64,000 bases of DNA from Oscillospiraceae bacterium (GCA_017432285.1 JAFRJM010000003.1:44259-108258), one strand, 5' to 3'; counted from the stretch's first letter, positions 35,526 to 44,658 are shown. Program-made: numbers and translations. The notes: a model not told the origin generated them from the letters alone.

Positions 35526-37531
35526 GAAAACATTATAAGTTTCTTCTGATACTAATAATGTTTGTAGGAATGTCTTTCTCAATAATATGGATTAGCCCGT
35601 ATCACGTGCATGCTGTTACTAATGGTGATGTATGTCCTGTATGTCATGTTGGAACGGTTTCTGTGTTGGACGTATTTGAACCAGCTTCATGTGAAAATGA
35701 CGGGTATGGTTATGGTACGTGTAGTGAATGCGGTGAAGTCTGGGAAGATGTTGTCATACCTAAATTAGGACATAGTTTTACTACTCAAGGAGATTCTAGC
35801 GCTGCTACATGTACAGAAGATGGATTTGATATAAAATACTGTTCTCGTTGTCGGAAAGAGCAACGAACGATATTTCCAAAATTAGGCCATAATTTTTCAA
35901 TTTTAGTTTCAGAAGTACCCGCGGCTTGCACTGTTTCAGGAAAAAGAACTTATTCATGCTCACGATGTGGAGAATCTAAAGAGGAAGGGATTCCAGCTTT
36001 AGGCCATAATTACTATTCAACTGTTACAAAAGAACCTACTTGTACTGCAACAGGTGTAAGGACTTATACTTGCACAAGAGGAGACAGCACTTATACAGAA
36101 GCCATCTCAGCGCTAGGACACAACTACAAGTTAACGGATACTCTAGACGCAACATGCACTGAAGATGGTGAAGAGAAATATACTTGTTCACGATGCAAGA
36201 ATTCATATACGAAAAAGTTGGATGCTTTAGGACACGATTGGGGAGAAGAGGAAGAATTAGAAGCCACTTGTTTGGATGATGGATACAAAAGAAAAACCTG
36301 TAACAGGTGCGAAGAGATAGAAGAGACTATATATCCGGCATTAGGCCATGATTGGGGTAGTTTCGTAGTTATCAAAGAAGCAACCTGTACAGAAGATGGT
36401 TTATCAGAAGCAGAGTGCAATCGCTGTGGAGAAAAGGATACTGTAGTTCTCACCAAACTTGGGCATGAATATCCGGAAGATTGGACTGTGGAGAAGGAGC
36501 CGACTTATTTCACAGAAGGACTCAGATTCAAATTGTGCATCAGATGTGGCGACCGTATTGAGGAGACTATACCTAAAAAAGACATCATGCCTATCCTTGT
36601 TGGTGCTGGTGGCGGGCTGGTGGTAGCTGGAGGTCTGATCTACTTCTTGAGAAAACGTTTCAGGAAGAAAGTCACAGATAAGGTCGACAGACACTGGTTT
36701 AAGCCAAGTATAGAAAGAAAAACAGTACTGGTCATTTCTGAAGATGAAAGACTTGTGGATTGTCTGAAAGGCAAAAAACTGCTGGAAGTTAAAACGTGTG
36801 AACCAGATGCTCTCATAGATTCAATAGCAGAAAATGAACCTGATCTTGTCATTCTTGATCCATGTGATGAAGATCTGCTGAAGAGACTGCCGGAGATTAG
36901 AGAGGAAGCAGGAAAAGCTGCAGCAGACAGCGAAGAAGCAGAAACAGAATCAGCGGAAGAAAATAAAGTAGAAACTGCTGGGCAAGGTGATGATGGTTCT
37001 GCAGAAGAAGAGACAGAGCCTGCAGCCTGCAAATTTGGTCTTATACTGGATGAGGAACTTGCTGAAGCAGAAACAGAGCTGATCCGAACATATAAAATGG
37101 ACAAAGTCATAACGGGACATGTTAAACCGGGAACGAACCCGAATGTAGTCCTCACAAGACTTGTTCTTCCTGCAATGGAGCCTAAAGCGGATTCAGATGA
37201 TTCTCTTGGTAATATTGGAGCTGTTGCAGACCTGTTGGGTATTCCGTGGATCTCCACGATCCTTGATACGTATGTCGCTGGGCGAGATGTAAAGGCAGTG
37301 ATGCAAAGCGCTGCGGAGAATCAGGAACTTGGATTGAGCGATGTATCTACTATCATTGCAGATATCGCAGGAGTGCTTGGCTTTGGCACAGTAAGCGGAG
37401 TAGCAGGTCTTGTCAGTGATGTGGAAAGCATCCAGGCTGCTCTTGATGAAGAAGCTGGAGCATATGAGCATTCAGAAGGCAAGGATGCTGCAAAAGACAT
37501 CGTGGATGTCGTGACAGACCTTATGGATTAA
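35522..37531 (+). CDS. Cysteine-repeat membrane protein with intracellular receiver-like domain
   Basis: 669 residues. A signal segment (1-30) leads to eight extracellular repeats of about 40 residues, each with a T-C-x(3)-G ... C-x-x-C core and an LGH end. A membrane helix (about 354-378) follows, then a domain that looks like a response-regulator receiver: acidic pair in ISEDE, phosphoacceptor-type Asp446 in VILD, and Lys535 in VKP, interrupted by an acidic Glu-rich insert (about 465-510). A C-terminal tail of about 115 residues ends the protein. The repeat type is common in clostridial surface proteins, with unknown role. The repeat part is visibly richer in A and T than its neighbours. 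Overlaps the phosphoesterase gene by 4 bp. Confidence 0.75.
   Translation: MRKHYKFLLILIMFVGMSFSIIWISPYHVHAVTNGDVCPVCHVGTVSVLDVFEPASCENDGYGYGTCSECGEVWEDVVIPKLGHSFTTQGDSSAATCTEDGFDIKYCSRCRKEQRTIFPKLGHNFSILVSEVPAACTVSGKRTYSCSRCGESKEEGIPALGHNYYSTVTKEPTCTATGVRTYTCTRGDSTYTEAISALGHNYKLTDTLDATCTEDGEEKYTCSRCKNSYTKKLDALGHDWGEEEELEATCLDDGYKRKTCNRCEEIEETIYPALGHDWGSFVVIKEATCTEDGLSEAECNRCGEKDTVVLTKLGHEYPEDWTVEKEPTYFTEGLRFKLCIRCGDRIEETIPKKDIMPILVGAGGGLVVAGGLIYFLRKRFRKKVTDKVDRHWFKPSIERKTVLVISEDERLVDCLKGKKLLEVKTCEPDALIDSIAENEPDLVILDPCDEDLLKRLPEIREEAGKAAADSEEAETESAEENKVETAGQGDDGSAEEETEPAACKFGLILDEELAEAETELIRTYKMDKVITGHVKPGTNPNVVLTRLVLPAMEPKADSDDSLGNIGAVADLLGIPWISTILDTYVAGRDVKAVMQSAAENQELGLSDVSTIIADIAGVLGFGTVSGVAGLVSDVESIQAALDEEAGAYEHSEGKDAAKDIVDVVTDLMD
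35630..36575 (+). repeat. Coding tandem repeats, eight Cys-x-x-Cys units
   Basis: Eight protein-level units of about 40 residues (about 120 bp), units 1-7 ending with LGH. The CxxC pair is broken in unit 4 (CTRG) and the first Cys is Tyr in unit 8. Not a nucleotide-exact repeat. Confidence 0.85.
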
Positions 37532-37546
37532 TCAAATAGCATTATA

Positions 37547-37580
37547 AAAGCGGTCCGCACTATAGGATGCGAACCGCTTT
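37547..37580. terminator. Bidirectional terminator
   Basis: AAAGCGGT...CGCA pairs with TGCG...ACCGCTTT, between convergent genes; T-runs on both strands. Confidence 0.85.
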
Positions 37581-37592
37581 ATCTTGTTGAGA

Positions 37593-38504
37593 TTATTTCC
37601 CGGCGAGAGGTGTTCCGAGATCCAAATTGAAGACCTCATCAAGTGTAGGAATAGAATCCGAAGCACCGGGCCTTGTTACTGCTATGGCAGCTGCTTTACT
37701 GGCGCGCTGGAGCGCTACTTCAGGTGATTCACCTGCTGCCAGGGTAGCAAGGAAGAATCCCGCGAAAGTGTCACCTGCAGCAGTAGTATCTACGGCTTTT
37801 ACCGGATAGATCCCGTGGGAGATCCTTTTTTCACCGTCATAATAGACAGCGCCGTCTCCGCCTAAAGTGAGGACCACGATACCGTCCGGATATCTTTCCT
37901 TCATGACTTTGCAGATGGCATCTGGATCAGTTTCGCCTGTAACTGCTTTTCCTTCGATCTCGTTGAGGATGAAATAAGATACATATTTCAGGGCAGGAGA
38001 ATTTGCCAGTTCATCTGTCATAGGGGATGGATTGATAGCTACCTTAAGACCTTTCTGGGCAGCTTTTACAATTGCGTAATCCCTGCATGATGTCTCATTC
38101 TGCATGAGCATGAGGTCGCCTGGCTCAAAATGAGCAAGAACCTTATCCACATATTCTTCGGTTATGCATCCATTGGTTCCTGCGAGAATGATGATTGAGT
38201 TTTGCCCGCTGGGCACGACTTGAATGATCGCGTGACCGGTAGGCATCACAGGATCTGTTTCGAGGAAAGAAACATCTGCGCCTTTTGCTACCAGCCAGTC
38301 TTTAAGCATTTCACCGTCTGTACCGATCCTGCCGGCATGGTATGTCTCTGCGCCTGCTTGTGCAAGAGCTACGGACTGATTCAGACCCTTTCCGCCGCGA
38401 TGGATGCTTCTTTCTGAAGCCGCTAGTGTTTCTCCGGCCTGAACGAAGTGATCTACTGCATATACATAATCCAAATTTAAAGAGCCCAAGCTTAGTACTT
38501 TCAT
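37593..38504 (-). CDS. rbsK: Ribokinase (PfkB family)
   Basis: 303 residues. PfkB signature 1 GGKGLNQSVALAQAG and signature 2 DTTAAGDTFAGFF with the catalytic Asp in AAGD. NxD substrate site near the N-terminus (LGSLNLDYV) fits ribokinase or a related sugar/nucleoside kinase. It phosphorylates ribose to ribose-5-phosphate in the cytoplasm. Start at the Met at 38504; an upstream in-frame extension of 50 codons has no SD and is low in quality. No ribose transporter is adjacent, so nucleoside salvage is an alternative role. Confidence 0.88.
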   Translation of the reverse strand: MKVLSLGSLNLDYVYAVDHFVQAGETLAASERSIHRGGKGLNQSVALAQAGAETYHAGRIGTDGEMLKDWLVAKGADVSFLETDPVMPTGHAIIQVVPSGQNSIIILAGTNGCITEEYVDKVLAHFEPGDLMLMQNETSCRDYAIVKAAQKGLKVAINPSPMTDELANSPALKYVSYFILNEIEGKAVTGETDPDAICKVMKERYPDGIVVLTLGGDGAVYYDGEKRISHGIYPVKAVDTTAAGDTFAGFFLATLAAGESPEVALQRASKAAAIAVTRPGASDSIPTLDEVFNLDLGTPLAGK

Positions 38505-38747
38505 TGCTTTTTCCCGCCTTATTGTTTGTATCTTGAGTTTATCACAATACCTATCCACCCGCAATTGATTGCGATAATCTCTATATTTAGTGCAGAATTG
38601 GTGTAGAAGATATACCTTAGTAGTAATTTGGGGCTGTGTTATTTTTTTTAACATTTTGCATGCTATAATTACTCAGGAATCTAAAAAACTATGTTGTTCA
38701 ACATGTTAGAACAGATCAAATAATATGGAATTGTGAGGTGTAAGAAA

Positions 38748-39176
38748 ATGCCTTTTTGTGGAAATTGTGGAACTGAATTAAAGAATAACGAGGCTTTCTG
38801 CCCGAACTGCGGAGCTCCTACAGGAAGCGCTCCGCAGGTTCAAAATGAAGCCGGAATGAATCCTCCTGATCTGAGCGAGTTCAAGGACAAAGTCGGCGAT
38901 GTTTTCGGAAAGATAGATGATAAGTTTGATTCTGCTACCGACAAGGTCGAGAATTTTGTGAACAACCAGATCGTGAGCCCTCCGGATGTTACACCCGATG
39001 CTGATGACGCAGAAGTCCTGTGGATGAACATTCTTGCTTTCTTCATCCCGATCGCCGGATTTATCATCTGGTTCATCAACCGCGGAAATAAACCGGTCAT
39101 GGCCAAGGGCGTTCTGAAATGGTCCCTCATTGGACTGGTATTCTCCGTTATCAGACGTTTCATTCTGGGCTATTGA
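38748..39176 (+). CDS. Zinc-ribbon membrane protein
   Basis: 142 residues. N-terminal double CxxC zinc ribbon (CGNCG ... CPNCG), a polar middle, and two hydrophobic segments at the C-terminus (ILAFFIPIAGFIIWFI and KWSLIGLVFSVI). Such short zinc-ribbon proteins are frequent in Firmicutes and of unknown function. ATG 38748 has GAGGTG upstream; the GTG 15 bp earlier overlaps the SD and is rejected. A TATAAT at 38664-38669 is the likely -10, but no good -35 is seen. Confidence 0.8.
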   Translation: MPFCGNCGTELKNNEAFCPNCGAPTGSAPQVQNEAGMNPPDLSEFKDKVGDVFGKIDDKFDSATDKVENFVNNQIVSPPDVTPDADDAEVLWMNILAFFIPIAGFIIWFINRGNKPVMAKGVLKWSLIGLVFSVIRRFILGY

Positions 39177-39195
39177 TCTAAGAGCATATACAAAG

Positions 39196-39217
39196 AGAGC
39201 TGGCAGATACCAGCTCT
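39196..39217 (+). terminator. Hairpin, probable weak terminator
   Basis: AGAGCTGG / CCAGCTCT perfect 8-bp stem, loop CAGATA, but the following tract TAATGTTTTA is a poor T-run. Confidence 0.5.
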
Positions 39218-39243
39218 TAATGTTTTAGAACAGGAGAGAAAAT

Positions 39244-39789
39244 ATGGAACTGTTTTTGTCTTTTGCACCGTCAAATGCCACCAGAGAAGTGTTACTGAAA
39301 GCAGCTGAAGAAGCCAGTGCGCATGCAAGAGGTACGATTCACCGCTATGAAACCCTGCACTCCACGTTGGTCTATCTCGGAGAGGTGGACGAAGATAAGC
39401 TGCCTGAACTGCGTAAGATCGTCGGCGAAGTCTCCGAACGTCATAGTAAGCTTCCCGTTGAAGGAGATAAAGTCGTAGTCAGTCAGGATACCAGCATCTA
39501 TGGTGCATGGGGACTGCTGTATATATGGAAGAAGACAGACGAAGTAGAGGCACTGTATCAGGATATGGTAGATTCGCTTACCAAAGCCGGATACCTTAAG
39601 AACTACAGCAGAGATTATTTGCTGCATTCCACCCTGTACATGCAATATTTCCCGGAAGAAGGTTATGAAAATGCAGCACCGGCTACACCTCCGGTATCGG
39701 ACTGCTTCGACAGGGTCATTCTTTATCAGGTCACAGAAATAGACGGCCATGTGGCTTATTATCCTTTATACGAGACAAGATTGAAATAA
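39244..39789 (+). CDS. 2H phosphoesterase, RNA 2',3'-cyclic phosphodiesterase type
   Basis: 181 residues with the two HxT motifs of the 2H family, LHSTLVYLG in the first half and LHSTLYMQYFP in the second, at the spacing of 2'-5' RNA ligase / ThpR proteins. These open 2',3'-cyclic phosphate ends of RNA in the cytoplasm. CAGGAGAG precedes the ATG. Stands alone, with a terminator after it. Confidence 0.85.
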   Translation: MELFLSFAPSNATREVLLKAAEEASAHARGTIHRYETLHSTLVYLGEVDEDKLPELRKIVGEVSERHSKLPVEGDKVVVSQDTSIYGAWGLLYIWKKTDEVEALYQDMVDSLTKAGYLKNYSRDYLLHSTLYMQYFPEEGYENAAPATPPVSDCFDRVILYQVTEIDGHVAYYPLYETRLK

Positions 39790-39793
39790 CGAA

Positions 39794-39831
39794 AAAACGG
39801 ATGGGTTCCAATTAAGAATCCGTCCGTTTTT
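39794..39831 (+). terminator. Terminator after the 2H phosphoesterase
   Basis: A 12-bp stem between 39797-39808 and 39816-39827 with two G-U pairs, A-run before and T-run after, so it may work on both strands. Confidence 0.85.
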
Positions 39832-39843
39832 GTCCTAATCGGA

Positions 39844-39849
39844 TATAAT
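39844..39849 (+). promoter_or_regulatory. -10 element 6 bp before a start codon
   Basis: TATAAT ends at 39849; transcription would begin at about 39856, which is the A of the lipoprotein ATG. No good -35 is present at 17 bp. No Shine-Dalgarno sequence is seen between it and the start. Confidence 0.5.
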
Positions 39850-39855
39850 GATTAC

Positions 39856-40701
39856 ATGATGTTTAGCAAAAAGAAGATATTCCGAAAAGTATCTGTGATT
39901 CTGGCTATGCTATGTATCTGTATAGCCATGGTTTCATGCGGCGACGATGGTCTGCATCTGAGAGATTACATCGACGGCAAAAACCTGAAAGAACTGGAAC
40001 TCATCCTTACAAGATCTGAGTCTCCAAATGTCACATGGTATATCGCTTACTCTGAAACAGGAAAAGATCTAATTGAAGAAACAGAGGTATCTCCGTTTGA
40101 CAGTAAGGATTACAAAGTGTTCTCCAGGATAGAAGGTCTTGAAACGCTGCACATACAGCTGGGCGATGATGTCCCTGCAGACGTTACAGCAGACATTCTC
40201 GAAAACCTGCCTGATGCGGGAAGTATAGGATTTGCATATTGTCCAAACGCTGATTTCTCTGTATTGAGATCTCACACAGGGTTTGATGAGATCTCATTTA
40301 CAAACGGGTGTGATGTCTCAACATTGCCAGTGTTGGATGCAAGAGTGCTGGGTTTTGGATATTGCACAGATATTCCATGGGATGTTGTTGGCCAGATGGA
40401 TAATGTGGAGCAGATCAGGTACAGTTGCAAAGATGTGCTTAACCAGTACGCTTTTTTACAGATGTCTCAGATGAAATCATTAAAAGTGTTGTATTATTAT
40501 TCTGTCCCCTATGATGATTGGAACTGGGGAGACAACGACGGGGAGTATACACAGCCGCCATATAAGATCTCATCGATGGACGAAGTGGAAGAATGGGTCT
40601 TCGATACTATTGCCAGGGAGAGTCTAGAGCAGTTCTTCAGCAAAGCGGACAGGGTCATGGTACTGTTCCCATATATGGAAACAAATCCGGGGACTGGATA
40701 A
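39856..40701 (+). CDS. Lipoprotein with LRR-like repeats, unknown function
   Basis: 281 residues. Signal peptide with lipobox MVSC (Cys28). The mature part has irregular Leu/Ile-spaced segments such as LETLHIQL, AGSIGFAY, FDEISF and ARVLGFGY at about 22-residue spacing, suggestive of degenerate leucine-rich repeats. No enzyme motif. Two adjacent ATGs (39856, 39859) are possible and neither has an SD. Role unknown; a cell-surface binding protein is plausible. Confidence 0.7.
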   Translation: MMFSKKKIFRKVSVILAMLCICIAMVSCGDDGLHLRDYIDGKNLKELELILTRSESPNVTWYIAYSETGKDLIEETEVSPFDSKDYKVFSRIEGLETLHIQLGDDVPADVTADILENLPDAGSIGFAYCPNADFSVLRSHTGFDEISFTNGCDVSTLPVLDARVLGFGYCTDIPWDVVGQMDNVEQIRYSCKDVLNQYAFLQMSQMKSLKVLYYYSVPYDDWNWGDNDGEYTQPPYKISSMDEVEEWVFDTIARESLEQFFSKADRVMVLFPYMETNPGTG

Positions 40702-40785
40702 CATTGAGATGGCAATACAAAAAGTATAACAGTATAATACTATAAGTATAACATAGATAAATAATTATGATGGAGGGCATTAACT

Positions 40786-42348
40786 GTGTTAAAAGAATTC
40801 AAATTCGACAGAGACGAAAATGTCGTTGAGACTGGGTTTGGAAAAGTTCGCGGCTATCAGTTTGACGGGATGTATGTTTTCAAGGGCATCCCTTATGCTG
40901 AGGCAGAGAGGTTCCATGTTCCGCATGCACCTAAAAAATGGGACAAAGTACTGGACTGCTCTATATATGGCTGCGTAAGCCCGCTGCTTCATTTTAACCC
41001 GCCGACAGGGGATCACCTCCTGATCCCGCGTCAGTACTGGGTACAGGGTGAGAATTGCCAGAACCTCAACCTGTGGACAGAGTCTATCAACAGTGATGTC
41101 AAAAAGCCTGTACTTGTCTGGATCCACGGCGGCGGATTCAGCGACGGTTCTTCTATAGAGGCTCCGTTCTATAACGGGTTCAACTTTGCCAGACACAACG
41201 ACTGCGTATTTGTATCTGTCAACCACAGACTGAATATCTTCGGGTATATGGATGTCTCTTCATACGGCGAGGAATACTACAACTCCGGAAACAGCGGAAT
41301 GATGGATCTGGTCGAAGCTCTAAAATGGGTCAGGGATAATATCAGCAAGTTCGGCGGAGATCCAAATAATGTAACTATAATGGGACAGTCCGGTGGCGGT
41401 GGAAAAGTATCTACTTTGCTCTCTATGCCTGCAGCAGACGGCCTGTATCACAAAGCGGTCATCATGAGCGGTATAACTACTCTTCATGACGCAGAGGTGC
41501 TTGAAGAGCCAAAGGAGCTTGTCGAAGCGATGATGAAGTTCCTGGGATGTGAGACGATCAAAGAACTGGAAAAAGTCCCATTCTTTGATCTGGCATATGC
41601 ATTCAGACAGGTATCACCGGAGATCAGAAAGATGGGCAAGAGCACAGGATGCATGCCTTACAGAAACGGCGAGTTCACAGGAAACCCATTCCATGTCGGA
41701 TTCAGAAAAGAGACCATCAATGTTCCTCTCGTGATCGGTACAGCGCTTGGAGAAGGCTTGGCATTTGTTAACAGAGGCATCAAACGTGATGAGGTGTCCG
41801 AAGAGGAGGGCAGACGGATCATAGTAGATATGCTCGGAGAAGCAGATGCGGACGAGCTGATAACCGCGTTCAAGAAGGCATATCCAGACAGGAACCCTGT
41901 AGATCTTCTTTTCGTAGATAACTGTTTCCGCGCACCTTCTACAAGATACGCAAAGCAGCGCGCTATGGACGGAGGAAAAGTATGGACATACATGTATGCT
42001 CTTGACTCTTCCATTGATGGAGGCCGTGTGCCGTGGCACAGCATAGATATCCCGCTTATGTTCAACAATGCAGATTCTGCTCCTGCTGTCTGGAACAAAA
42101 ACTACACAGAAGCAGCACAGGAAATGATCACGACATCCCTTGGTGCATTCTGCCATAACGGCGATCCGAACACAAAGGATCTGTGCGGATGGGATCCTGT
42201 AACTGCAGACAGTGTGCCAACGATGATCATGGAGGAAAGTGGCCCTCGTCTTGGAGTCAATTATGATACAGAGTTGTTGCCGTTACTGAACAAATATGCA
42301 GAAAAGCTTGGGAACGGACAGGGATTCAGCTTCGCTACAGATATTTAG
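40786..42348 (+). CDS. Type B carboxylesterase
   Basis: 520 residues, alpha/beta hydrolase of the carboxylesterase B family. Oxyanion HGGGF, nucleophile elbow GQSGGGG (the usual GESAGG altered), acid and His in the C-terminal half (HSIDIPLMF). Hydrolyses carboxylic esters; no signal peptide, so cytoplasmic. The start is GTG 40786 with GGAGGG 8 nt upstream. It precedes the seven-member esterase array and shares the terminator style of that array, so it probably belongs to the same functional locus. Confidence 0.9.
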   Translation: MLKEFKFDRDENVVETGFGKVRGYQFDGMYVFKGIPYAEAERFHVPHAPKKWDKVLDCSIYGCVSPLLHFNPPTGDHLLIPRQYWVQGENCQNLNLWTESINSDVKKPVLVWIHGGGFSDGSSIEAPFYNGFNFARHNDCVFVSVNHRLNIFGYMDVSSYGEEYYNSGNSGMMDLVEALKWVRDNISKFGGDPNNVTIMGQSGGGGKVSTLLSMPAADGLYHKAVIMSGITTLHDAEVLEEPKELVEAMMKFLGCETIKELEKVPFFDLAYAFRQVSPEIRKMGKSTGCMPYRNGEFTGNPFHVGFRKETINVPLVIGTALGEGLAFVNRGIKRDEVSEEEGRRIIVDMLGEADADELITAFKKAYPDRNPVDLLFVDNCFRAPSTRYAKQRAMDGGKVWTYMYALDSSIDGGRVPWHSIDIPLMFNNADSAPAVWNKNYTEAAQEMITTSLGAFCHNGDPNTKDLCGWDPVTADSVPTMIMEESGPRLGVNYDTELLPLLNKYAEKLGNGQGFSFATDI

Positions 42349-42381
42349 TAGCATTTCTTAACAACATTTATACATTTATTG

Positions 42382-42416
42382 ACCGCCTAAGCAAGCATGC
42401 TCGTTTGGGCGGTTTT
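42382..42416 (+). terminator. Terminator, CCGCCTAA family
   Basis: ACCGCC ... GGCGGT outer stem with AGCATGCT at the tip and TTTT. First of a set of look-alike hairpins in this locus. Confidence 0.8.
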
Positions 42417-42564
42417 CACTAATATACAGATGTTTTTTGTTCAGAACAGAGAACTTTATTTCCAGACCTTCAGCGTGATTCACTTTAGCATATAAAAGTA
42501 TAATAATTATATTAAGCATTGGTATTGTTCGGAAAATTATGTGTATTTTATAAAGGAGGCAAAC

Positions 42565-43539
42565 ATGGGTGAATTCAGAAAAATAATTACAAAAGCCGGC
42601 GAAGTACTGGACTACGAACTTGAGTTTGAAGAAAACACACGTCTGAGGACCGGCGTGCCGGAGAAGATGGGTACAGTTGAGAGATTTGACTATTCAACAT
42701 CTGTCTATGAAAACGGTGTGACCTATAACAAGACGGCTTATGTATATCTGCCGTATTGCTATGACAAGGATGACAAAGACAGAAAGTACAATGTCCTGTA
42801 CTTCCAGCACGGCAACACCTGCGAGCCTGCGATGTTCGCAATAGGCGGAAACAAGTACATGTTCGACATGCTGTTTGATTCTGGTGAACTGGATCCGTGC
42901 ATCATCGTGTTTATCACATACTACATGGATCCTATGCGCGATGCAGATGTCCGTATCCAGACCGGATGGGCAGAGGCAGGGGACGGACTGTATGAAGGTA
43001 TTCCGCCGTTCTATTACAAAGAGATCCTTCAGGATATCATCCCCGGCGTAGAGATGAAGTACAACACATATCTCACGGATCCTTCTGCCGAAGGCATCAA
43101 GGCTACAAGAGATCACCGCGCATTCTCCGGATATTCCAGAGGTGCCATCTGGACCTGGAGGATGTTCAATTACGCGTTTGAGTATTTCAGATGGTTCTGC
43201 CCGACCAGCGGTGGTGTTCCGAACAGCGTTCCGGAACCGCACGTCGAGGGAGACCCCAAGCTGTTCAACGTGCCTGATGAGGAAGTTGTAGAGTATATCA
43301 CTGCTCCGATCAAAGCACACCCCGATCTGCCGTTCTTCCTCTATGTTGCGAACGGAGGTGTGAGAGACGGTATTTGGGTGCGCAAGCAGGTAAAACTTCT
43401 CTCTGAGCAGCCGGAATTCTCATATGGATCAGATCCTACAAAAAACAATCTGCTGTATTCTCTGTCTGATTACTATCACACAGACTATCTGATCCCGTAT
43501 TATTTCTGGAACTATCTGAAGATCTTGTTCAAATTATAA
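42565..43539 (+). CDS. Array esterase A (alpha/beta hydrolase)
   Basis: 324 residues, esterase D / feruloyl-esterase-like alpha/beta hydrolase. Oxyanion region YFQHGN (His82-Gly83), nucleophile Ser191 in GYSRG, candidate Asp268 in GGVRDG and His305 in YHTDYL, all kept throughout the array. The segment 218-240 differs from each paralog. No signal peptide; cytoplasmic. ATG 42565 has AAAGGAGG. Has its own terminator. Substrate unknown; the fold covers acetyl-, feruloyl- and S-formylglutathione esterases. Confidence 0.85.
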   Translation: MGEFRKIITKAGEVLDYELEFEENTRLRTGVPEKMGTVERFDYSTSVYENGVTYNKTAYVYLPYCYDKDDKDRKYNVLYFQHGNTCEPAMFAIGGNKYMFDMLFDSGELDPCIIVFITYYMDPMRDADVRIQTGWAEAGDGLYEGIPPFYYKEILQDIIPGVEMKYNTYLTDPSAEGIKATRDHRAFSGYSRGAIWTWRMFNYAFEYFRWFCPTSGGVPNSVPEPHVEGDPKLFNVPDEEVVEYITAPIKAHPDLPFFLYVANGGVRDGIWVRKQVKLLSEQPEFSYGSDPTKNNLLYSLSDYYHTDYLIPYYFWNYLKILFKL

Positions 43540-43552
43540 GGTGAACGTTTGA

Positions 43553-43585
43553 CCGCCTAAACGGAAGATACTGTTTAGGCGGCTT
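43553..43585 (+). terminator. Terminator, CCGCCTAA family
   Basis: CCGCCTAAAC / GTTTAGGCGG perfect 10-bp stem, then CTTCT; weak T-run. Confidence 0.7.
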
Positions 43586-43657
43586 CTGATTATCTGTTTA
43601 AATAGCACTGCTATATCTCGATATGGCATTCATAATATTTTAAGAGAGGGAGAGGAA

Positions 43658-44632
43658 ATGGGCGAATTCAGAAAAGTTATAACAAAACCAGGCGAAGTCA
43701 TAGGCTATGAGACCGTTTTCGAAGAGAATCCCTATCTGCGTACCGGTGTGCCGGAGAAGATGGGTACTGTAGAGAGATACGACTATTCAACATCTGTCTA
43801 TGAAAACGGCGTCACTTACAACAAAACAGCATATGTATATCTGCCGTATTGCTATGACAAGGATGACAAGGACAGGAAGTACAATGTCCTGTACTTCCAG
43901 CACGGCAACACCTGTGAGCCGGCGATGTTCGCAATAGGCGGAAACAAGTACATGTTCGACATGCTGTTCGACTCCGGTGAACTTGATCCCTGCATCATAG
44001 TGTTTGTGACGTACTATATGGATCCAATGCGCGATGCAGATGTCCGCACGCAGACCGGTGGTGCTGAAGCAGGCGACGGTGTGACACCCGGCATTCCGGC
44101 AAATTATGATAAAGAGATAGTAAAGGATATCATCCCTGGTGTGGAGATGAGATACAATACATATCTGACCGATCCGTCAGAAGAGGGTATCATTGCTTCA
44201 AGGGATCATCGTGCGTTTGCAGGCTACTCAAGAGGATGCGCATGGACCTGGAGATTCTTCCACTACGGTTTCAAATATTTCAGATGGTGGTGTCCTACAA
44301 GCGGAGGCATCGATTGCGATCAGCCAATACCTATGCCGCCTGACAGCCGTCCCGGTCCGTCGAATACAGATGAGGAGATCGCAGCTTATGTTACAGCTCC
44401 GATAAAGGCAAATCCGGATCTTCCGTTCTTTATCTATACGGGAAGCGGGGGAAAGACGGATGCTTTCTGGATGCGCCATCAGATCAAGGTGCTGACAGAG
44501 CAGCCGGAGTTCTCTTATGGCCCTGATCCTGCAAAGAATAATCTTCTGTATACTTTGTCGGACTACTACCATACAGACTATCTTATCCCGTATTACTTCT
44601 GGAACTATCTGAAAGTCATCTTCAAGATATGA
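43658..44632 (+). CDS. Array esterase B (alpha/beta hydrolase)
   Basis: 324 residues. Same fold and triad (GYSRG, GGKTD, YHTDYL). Differs from A at WWCPTSGG and in a proline-rich variable segment PIPMPPDSRPGPS, shared in style with esterase G. The first 120 residues are nearly identical to A, C, D and E. Trp-Trp near the active site may narrow the pocket. SD GAGAGGGAGAGG before ATG 43658. Own terminator, so A and B can be transcribed as separate units. Confidence 0.85.
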   Translation: MGEFRKVITKPGEVIGYETVFEENPYLRTGVPEKMGTVERYDYSTSVYENGVTYNKTAYVYLPYCYDKDDKDRKYNVLYFQHGNTCEPAMFAIGGNKYMFDMLFDSGELDPCIIVFVTYYMDPMRDADVRTQTGGAEAGDGVTPGIPANYDKEIVKDIIPGVEMRYNTYLTDPSEEGIIASRDHRAFAGYSRGCAWTWRFFHYGFKYFRWWCPTSGGIDCDQPIPMPPDSRPGPSNTDEEIAAYVTAPIKANPDLPFFIYTGSGGKTDAFWMRHQIKVLTEQPEFSYGPDPAKNNLLYTLSDYYHTDYLIPYYFWNYLKVIFKI

Positions 44633-44658
44633 TCTCTGTGTAATTCGTTATAGCATTA

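Noticed and set aside
35630-36575. Possible CRISPR-like repeat array
   Set aside because: The period is coding, about 120 bp, and the units are not identical in DNA; they are protein repeats.
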